The translations under genes and the position numbers were made by a program. This document shows positions 36,003 to 40,611 of a stretch of 40,611 nucleotides of DNA, one piece after another. Origin of the DNA: Clostridia bacterium (GTDB lineage: Bacteria; Bacillota; Clostridia; Acetivibrionales; JAFADI01); NCBI GenBank assembly GCA_026417615.1, contig JAOACY010000093.1, forward strand, positions 1 to 40,611, in the 5' to 3' direction. Each line of letters starts with the position of its first letter. Position 1 is the first letter of the stretch. The notes beneath the pieces were generated by a model. That model had not been told where the DNA came from, searched no databases, and was given only the letters and a program-made list of their open reading frames with translations.

Positions 36003-36968
36003 ATGCTCAATGTAATTGCCGCATTTACCTTCTTAAGTGTTTTTTTTCTGGTTTATCCTTTATTGAAGCATTACTGCGGAAAGAAAAGCTCCATATCCAG
36101 GCTGGAAAGCTATATAAATACAGAGCATGCAAGGACTGAAAGCAAGAAAGCTGAACGCAGGGAATTTAAAGCTGGCCTCGGTATTATATCAAGGTCTATA
36201 GGCAGCGTCAGATTTCTTGACAGCTATAAGAAAAGAATACAGCTCCAGTTAGGCAAAGCTCATGTTCTGCTGAAGGCTGAAGAATTTATAACCATCGCTT
36301 TGGCATGTGCAGTGCTTTTCATGTTAATGGGTTTTGTTCTTTTCAAAAATGCTTCCTTTGCTTTATTGTTTGTCTTACTTGGGTATCTGACTCCTTTTTT
36401 TGTTTTAAAAAGCAAAATTAAAGCAAGGGAAAAGCATTTGAATGACCAGCTGGGTGATGCAATTTCCCTCATTTCGAATTCCTTAAAAGCAGGCTACAGC
36501 TTTTTTCAAGCCGTTGATACTGTGGCAAAGGAGATGTCGGGGCCGATAGCGCAGGAATTCTCAATAATGCAGAAGGAAATAAATCTCGGCCTTCCCACGG
36601 AAAAGGCGCTTGAAAACCTGGTAGGCAGGGTTTTGAGCGACAATCTTGAGCTGGTTGTTACTGCGGTCCTGATACAGCGTCAGGTTGGCGGAAACCTGGC
36701 TGAGGTGTTGGACAACATCTCCTCTACCATACGGGACAGAATTAAAATAAAGGGTGATATAAAGACTGTTACAGCCCAGGGGAGAATGTCTGCAATAATT
36801 ATTGCTATTTTGCCGGTTATACTGGGAGTGGTTCTTTTTATGATAAATCCGGAGCATATAGGAGTTCTGTTCAAGGACCCAATCGGTATTGCAATTCTTG
36901 TTTTTTCAGTTTTAATGGAGCTTATTGGCATATATTTTATCAGCAAAGTAGTACAAATTGATATATAA
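36003..36968 (+). CDS. tadB: Tad pilus inner-membrane platform protein TadB
   Basis: 321 aa. T2SSF (GspF/PilC-like) fold: membrane segments at about 1-20, 100-135, 265-285 and 295-315, with the conserved cytoplasmic signature DAISLISNSLKAGYSFFQAV and the PTEKALENLVGRV segment. TadB and TadC together form the membrane platform on which CpaF works. ATG 36003 follows cpaF by 11 nt, with GGGGATGGGA upstream. Confidence 0.92.
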   Translation: MLNVIAAFTFLSVFFLVYPLLKHYCGKKSSISRLESYINTEHARTESKKAERREFKAGLGIISRSIGSVRFLDSYKKRIQLQLGKAHVLLKAEEFITIALACAVLFMLMGFVLFKNASFALLFVLLGYLTPFFVLKSKIKAREKHLNDQLGDAISLISNSLKAGYSFFQAVDTVAKEMSGPIAQEFSIMQKEINLGLPTEKALENLVGRVLSDNLELVVTAVLIQRQVGGNLAEVLDNISSTIRDRIKIKGDIKTVTAQGRMSAIIIAILPVILGVVLFMINPEHIGVLFKDPIGIAILVFSVLMELIGIYFISKVVQIDI

Positions 36969-36981
36969 GGGTGGATGAAGC

Positions 36982-37902
36982 ATGTTATATCTGATAATGC
37001 TTTTATGTACGGTTACGGTATTTATGACAACACATACCCTCTTGGGTGTAGCTTTCAGGAACAGGAACGCAGTGGGCATAAGACTGGAAAGGATTTCAAA
37101 GGACGCGGGGAAGTCTGAGGAGGATGAGCTTAGCCAGCCGATTTTTACAAGAATTGTTCAGCCTTTGCTGGATGATATAAGCAAAGCTGTGCTTAAGGTT
37201 ACGCCTAAAGAGATTATCAATGCGCTTGAAAAAAAGGTTATCATGGCAGGCAAGCCCTTCAATCTAGGAGTCAAGGACTGGATTAACCTTCAGGCGGCCT
37301 CTGTTGTTTTAATACCGCTGCTCACCATTGTTACAGGGTATTTCAGAAATGCTGAGGTCAGGCATATGGTTTCCATGTCAATCATTGGCATATGCTTTGG
37401 TATGCTGGCGCCAAATTTCATGCTAAGCAGAAAAGCTGCTGCCAGGCAAAAGAAAATAGCCAATTCCCTGCCTGACGTGCTTGATCTTCTGACTGTAAGC
37501 GTGGAGGCCGGTCTAGGCTTTGACGGAGCGTTAGCCAAGGTGATTGACAAGATGCCCGGACCTCTGGCAATGGAATTGGAAAATGTTCTTCAGGAGATGA
37601 AGGTAGGAAAGCAGAAGAGGGATGCATTAAAGGATATGGCGGAAAGAGTGAACGTACAGGATCTTACAACCTTTGTCGGGTCGATAATACAGGCTGATCA
37701 GCTGGGTGTAGGCATCGGAAATGTTTTAAGGATACAGTCCGAGCAAATGAGGCAGAAAAGAAGACAGAGAGCTCAGGAAAAGGCAATGAAGGCCCCTGTC
37801 AAAATGCTTATACCAATGGTGCTGTTTATATTCCCCACGATTTTTTCTGTTTTGATTGGTCCTATCGCAATAAAAGTTTTCAGGACTTTAATGAGATGTT
37901 GA
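36982..37902 (+). CDS. tadC: Tad pilus inner-membrane platform protein TadC
   Basis: 306 aa. Second T2SSF protein: membrane segments at about 1-22, 100-120, 125-145 and 275-300, signature LPDVLDLLTVSVEAGLGFDGAL and the downstream SIIQADQLGVGIGNVLRIQSEQMR that are typical of TadC. It starts 13 nt after tadB with GGGTGGATGAAG upstream. It is the last tad gene in the window; no terminator precedes the following promoter. Confidence 0.92.
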   Translation: MLYLIMLLCTVTVFMTTHTLLGVAFRNRNAVGIRLERISKDAGKSEEDELSQPIFTRIVQPLLDDISKAVLKVTPKEIINALEKKVIMAGKPFNLGVKDWINLQAASVVLIPLLTIVTGYFRNAEVRHMVSMSIIGICFGMLAPNFMLSRKAAARQKKIANSLPDVLDLLTVSVEAGLGFDGALAKVIDKMPGPLAMELENVLQEMKVGKQKRDALKDMAERVNVQDLTTFVGSIIQADQLGVGIGNVLRIQSEQMRQKRRQRAQEKAMKAPVKMLIPMVLFIFPTIFSVLIGPIAIKVFRTLMRC

Positions 37903-37910
37903 TTTTAATA

Positions 37911-37940
37911 TTGACACTGCTGGCGTCCCCATAGTAATAT
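37911..37940 (+). promoter_or_regulatory. Promoter of the T-box leader
   Basis: TTGACA (37911-37916), 18-nt spacer, TAATAT (37935-37940), 8 nt after the tadC stop. Transcription would start shortly before the T-box stem I. Confidence 0.6.
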
Positions 37941-37980
37941 ATTGATTAGCACGGAGATTTGTATCTAATTTCATACATAA

Positions 37981-38214
37981 ACGCAATGATGGGGAACAGT
38001 AGACAGATGTACGTTTAAGAGAGCTGCCGGGTGGTGCGAGGCGGCACAAAACACTGTTGAAGCTCGCCTCTGAGCATCCCGGGGAAAATTAGAGTAAAAC
38101 GGGACGGAATCCGCCGTTAAATGGAAATTGAGGGGATACAATTTATTTGTATCAATAAGAGTGGTACCGCGAAAGTAGCGCCTTTCGTCTCTGATGGAGA
38201 CGGAAGGCGTTTTT
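37981..38214 (+). promoter_or_regulatory. T-box riboswitch
   Basis: Tandem of all T-box elements. Stem I with AGTA S-turn (38000 region), AAGAGAGC bulge and GGTGCGA distal loop (38030-38045). The specifier loop lies on the 3' side around 38058-38068 (GTTGAAGCTCGCCTC). The T-box AAGAGTGGTACCGCG (38157-38171) is followed by the terminator. Uncharged cognate tRNA stabilises the antiterminator and turns on the downstream acyl-CoA synthetase. The specifier reads as CTC (Leu), followed by a purine, or as GCT (Ala) if directly after GAA; Leu is the slightly better fit. The assignment of tRNA is an inference. Confidence 0.93.
38179..38214 (+). terminator. T-box regulated terminator
   Basis: 13-bp stem CGCCTTTCGTCTC/GAGACGGAAGGCG (one T-G pair), loop TGATG, followed by T5. 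It lies just after the T-box sequence and ends 37 nt before the start codon. Confidence 0.92.
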
Positions 38215-38251
38215 GGTTGTCAGAGATTAATTTTAGTTGAGGGGTGTCAAA

Positions 38252-39916
38252 ATGAAGGAATTAATGAAGATTACCATAGGTGATCTCCTGGACCAGATGG
38301 CTGATAAGTATCCAAATCATGATGCTGTGCTTTATACAGACAGGCCTTTCAGGAAAACCTATTCAGAATTCAGGGATTTGTGCAACACTGTGGCTAAGGG
38401 CTTAATCGCCATGGGCATCAAGAAGGGTGACCATGTAGCCATATGGGCTACGAACTACCCTGAATGGATTCTGACCATGTTCGCGACAGCAAAAATAGGC
38501 GCTGTCATGGTTACTGTGAATACAAACTACAAGATATTTGAGGCGGAATACCTTTTAAGGCAGTCAGATGCAAACACACTTATACTTATTGAAGGCTTCA
38601 AGGATACAAACTATGTGGAGATAATAAACCAGCTTTGTCCGGAATTGAAGAACCAAGAGCCCGGAAAGCTCAACAACCGTTCGCTGCCATATTTAAAGAA
38701 TGTAATATATATAGGAGACAAGAAGCATGCGGGAATGTTCAACTGGCAGGATCTGTACACCCTGGCTTCCGGGGTCTCGGACCAGGAGCTGCATGAAAGG
38801 CAGTCAAGTCTTGACATACATGACGTAATAAATATGCAGTACACATCGGGGACAACAGGCTTTCCAAAGGGTGTAATGCTTACGCACTACAATGTTGTGA
38901 ATAACGGTATGTGCATTGGGGATTGCATGAATTTTACCCATGAGGATAAGCTGTGCATACCTGTACCTTTTTTCCATTGCTTTGGTTGTGTTCTTGGCAT
39001 AATGGCATGTGTGACTCACGGCACCACGATGGTGCCGATTGAATACTTTCAGCCTCAAAAGGTTATGGAGGCTGTTCAGAACGAGGGGTGCACCGCCGTT
39101 CACGGCGTTCCAACCATGTTTATAGCTATGCTGGAGCACCCGGAATTTAAAAAATATACCTTCCCTAAGCTCAGAACGGGTATAATGGCGGGATCACCCT
39201 GCCCCATCAAGGTAATGCAGCAGGTGGTTGATGAAATGGGAGCAAGAGAGATAACGATAGCGTACGGGCAGACTGAAGCATCACCTGTATGTACGCAGAC
39301 AAGAGTTAATGACAGTATTGAGCTCAGGGTGTCAACGGTAGGACGTGCGCTGCCTTTTGTCGAATGCAAGATAGTTGACCCCGAAACAAATAAGGAAGTC
39401 CCCTTCGGGACACCGGGAGAATTTGTGGCAAGAGGATATAATGTAATGAAGGGCTATTACAAAATGCCGGAAGCTACAGCACAGGCTATTGATAAGGATG
39501 GATGGCTGCATACCGGCGATCTGGCTACAATGGATGAAAACGGGTATTTCAAGATAACAGGCAGGATAAAGGATATGATTATAAGGGGAGGGGAAAATAT
39601 TTATCCAAAAGAGATAGAGGAATTCCTCTATACCCATGCTCTTGTAAAGGATGTCCAGGTTATCGGCGTTCCAAGCAAGGAATACGGTGAAGAAGTAATG
39701 GCCTGTATAATACTTAAGGAGGGCGCAAGCCTTACGGAAGATGAAGTAAAGTCTTTTGTGAAGGGAAATATGGCAAGGCATAAGACCCCTAAATATGTTA
39801 AATTCATGGATGCTTTTCCTATGACTGCAAGCGGTAAAATTCAGAAATACAAGCTGAGGGAGATGGCAATAGAGGAATTGGGGCTTCAGGACGCAGCGTC
39901 GATAGAAACAGCATAA
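38252..39916 (+). CDS. AMP-binding acyl-CoA synthetase
   Basis: 554-aa ANL-superfamily enzyme that adenylates a carboxylic acid and then makes its CoA thioester. Motifs: A3 loop YTSGTTGFPKGVMLTHYN, A5 YGQTEASP, A7 WLHTGDLA, A8 hinge GRIKDMIIRGGENIYPKEIEE and the catalytic Lys in ASGKIQKYKLRE. It resembles medium/long-chain fatty acyl-CoA ligases more than acetyl-CoA synthetase. ATG 38252 has GAGGGG 9 nt upstream; the frame extends to 38237. Expression is controlled by the T-box leader, which suggests a role tied to amino-acid supply, for example branched-chain acid activation. Confidence 0.93.
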   Translation: MKELMKITIGDLLDQMADKYPNHDAVLYTDRPFRKTYSEFRDLCNTVAKGLIAMGIKKGDHVAIWATNYPEWILTMFATAKIGAVMVTVNTNYKIFEAEYLLRQSDANTLILIEGFKDTNYVEIINQLCPELKNQEPGKLNNRSLPYLKNVIYIGDKKHAGMFNWQDLYTLASGVSDQELHERQSSLDIHDVINMQYTSGTTGFPKGVMLTHYNVVNNGMCIGDCMNFTHEDKLCIPVPFFHCFGCVLGIMACVTHGTTMVPIEYFQPQKVMEAVQNEGCTAVHGVPTMFIAMLEHPEFKKYTFPKLRTGIMAGSPCPIKVMQQVVDEMGAREITIAYGQTEASPVCTQTRVNDSIELRVSTVGRALPFVECKIVDPETNKEVPFGTPGEFVARGYNVMKGYYKMPEATAQAIDKDGWLHTGDLATMDENGYFKITGRIKDMIIRGGENIYPKEIEEFLYTHALVKDVQVIGVPSKEYGEEVMACIILKEGASLTEDEVKSFVKGNMARHKTPKYVKFMDAFPMTASGKIQKYKLREMAIEELGLQDAASIETA

Positions 39917-39938
39917 TCCAGGAAATGGAAATTATTTG

Positions 39939-39967
39939 TTGAACTTTAAAACTTTTCCTGATATAAT
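39939..39967 (+). promoter_or_regulatory. Near-consensus sigma-A promoter of the 88-aa gene
   Basis: TTGAAC (39939-39944), 17-nt spacer, perfect TATAAT (39962-39967), about 36 nt before the start codon. Confidence 0.75.
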
Positions 39968-40003
39968 CCTCATAGAATTTACAAAAGTGCTTAGGAGGTA
40001 ACT

Positions 40004-40270
40004 ATGTCCCGACAAGTTAATCAGTACGAGAAACACTTGTTTGAAATCATTAAGGAGCATAATCTGAGGTTCTATTATGAAAGTATTTTCAGGATTATAG
40101 ACGAGGAAGGATACAAGGTAAAGGTTGAGAAGCCAAAGGAAGAAATGGTTGGACGAGCCTATGTAACCTTGCAGAGCGGCGACAGGATAGACTATGAAAT
40201 CAGATACAACAGGCTGATAAACCTAAGTGAAGGCTATACCCTTTTCGTTCCAGGCTCAAAAACCGGCTGA
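40004..40270 (+). CDS. Small hypothetical protein
   Basis: 88 aa, not recognised. It is rich in charged and aromatic residues (RFYYESIFRIIDEEGYKVKVE), without membrane segment or Cys; the second half (GRAYVTLQSGDRIDYEIRYN) reads as beta strands. GGAGGT lies 7 nt upstream of the ATG, and a strong promoter precedes it, so it is very likely a real expressed gene. No neighbour is cotranscribed. Confidence 0.7.
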   Translation: MSRQVNQYEKHLFEIIKEHNLRFYYESIFRIIDEEGYKVKVEKPKEEMVGRAYVTLQSGDRIDYEIRYNRLINLSEGYTLFVPGSKTG

Positions 40271-40469
40271 CAAAGCCTTTGGCAAATTAGTAATAGCTTC
40301 TGGTTTTCAGAAAGCTTAGATGAAAAATGAAATGCTGGCTTTTATGAATTTCTCTCATCCACTGCAGAGAAACAAAAAAGCTGCCTAGGGTTATACATGA
40401 CACTGAGTCCATATCACTTGCTATTGTTTCGAATTCAACTGTTCAAGATATTTAAAGAAAATAATCCAA

Positions 40470-40538
40470 AATTGATTCTACTGCAAAAACAGCTTTTCTT
40501 GAAGCAAGATGCATAAATCACTCACCGAAGTTGCAGTA
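40470..40538 (+). repeat. Dispersed repeat with inverted termini, copy 2
   Basis: 40470-40498 match copy 1 exactly over 29 nt. TACTGCAA (40479-40486) is mirrored by TTGCAGTA (40531-40538), with a different 44-nt interior than copy 1. The hairpins follow 5 nt later. Confidence 0.7.
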
Positions 40539-40543
40539 ATTCC

Positions 40544-40595
40544 GATGCCAAAATGCCACGGATGGCATTTTGAGCATCACGTGACAGGATGTCAC
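40544..40595 (+). other. Two hairpins exposing GGA loops; possible structured RNA
   Basis: Hairpin A: 14 bp stem in two blocks (GATGC/GCATC outside, CAAAATGCC/GGCATTTTG inside, one bulged A), loop ACGGAT. Hairpin B: GTGAC/GTCAC with loop AGGAT. Both loops carry GGA, hairpin A fitting the ANGGAN hexaloop bound by CsrA/RsmE proteins. The array may continue past the window edge, so its end is unknown. No T-rich terminator follows either hairpin. Confidence 0.55.
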
Positions 40596-40611
40596 ATTGA
40601 TGCGGGTGAGG

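Larger units (their letters stand above)
40271..40611. other. Non-coding 341 bp, end of window
   Basis: No credible gene is visible on either strand. Contents: a short hairpin AGCTTCTG/CAGAAAGCT (40295-40316) without T run, repeat copy 2 (40470-40538), then the two GGA-loop hairpins (40544-40595). The remaining sequence to 40470 shows nothing recognisable. Confidence 0.7.

Noticed and set aside
40544-40595. ANTAR-protein antiterminator target
   Set aside because: Hairpin A fits the A1/G4 hexaloop, but hairpin B has a 5-nt loop, no terminator follows, and no ANTAR protein gene is nearby.
1-40611. CRISPR arrays, prophage or complete insertion sequences
   Set aside because: No regularly spaced repeats, cas, integrase, transposase or phage genes are visible anywhere in the window.

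Overview
The window looks like the chromosome of an anaerobic, spore-forming, Gram-positive clostridium, most like the Ruminiclostridium/Acetivibrio (Clostridium cluster III) group. Reasons: moderately AT-rich DNA with strong GGAGG ribosome sites; frequent TTG/GTG starts; a PdaB-type sporulation deacetylase; the Firmicutes block def-fmt-DUF116-peptidase-rsmB-rlmN-stp-prkC-rsgA-rpe-thiN; a fused AdhE; DegS/DegU; and a T-box leader. The species is an inference from gene content only.

Layout. 1-870: 3' end of a GGDEF-EAL c-di-GMP protein. 948-3958: PdaB-like deacetylase, a degenerate Mur-ligase-like protein, a double-OB SSB-like protein and a small P-loop protein, closed by a strong hairpin. 4044-16893: a long plus-strand housekeeping operon, from replication restart (priA) through initiator formyl-Met processing (def, fmt), rRNA modification (rsmB, rlmN), the Stp/PrkC phosphatase-kinase pair, ribosome GTPase RsgA, rpe and thiN. 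It ends in a palindrome shared with the convergent aminotransferase. 16903-25681 is on the minus strand: adhE, then a response regulator/PP2C phosphatase with its PAS-GAF histidine kinase, RqcH (ribosome quality control) and the aminotransferase. 25838-29262 is on the plus strand: a TIM-barrel isomerase, a DUF4097 lipoprotein, a CapA-like protein and a small Cse60-like protein. tRNA-Lys(CUU) follows on the minus strand with a perfect consensus promoter.

29692-37902: DegS/DegU two-component system directly followed by a compact Tad pilus locus: Flp pilin, TadE pseudopilin, CpaB, a receiver-domain CpaE/TadZ, the CpaF ATPase and the TadB and TadC membrane proteins. No secretin or prepilin peptidase is present, as expected for a monoderm with the peptidase elsewhere. 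37911-39916: a promoter and complete T-box riboswitch controlling an acyl-CoA synthetase, an unusual T-box target. 39939-40611: a small orphan gene with a near-consensus promoter, then non-coding DNA.

The least explained material is non-coding. A 29-nt sequence is repeated exactly at 28873 and 40470 and degenerately at 6501; the two good copies end in TACTGCAA/TTGCAGTA inverted termini. Directly after the last copy, two hairpins expose GGA in their loops (40544-40595), resembling CsrA-type binding hairpins, and run to the edge of the window. The other best leads are the T-box target and the intact phospho-receiver domain on the pilus ATPase CpaE.
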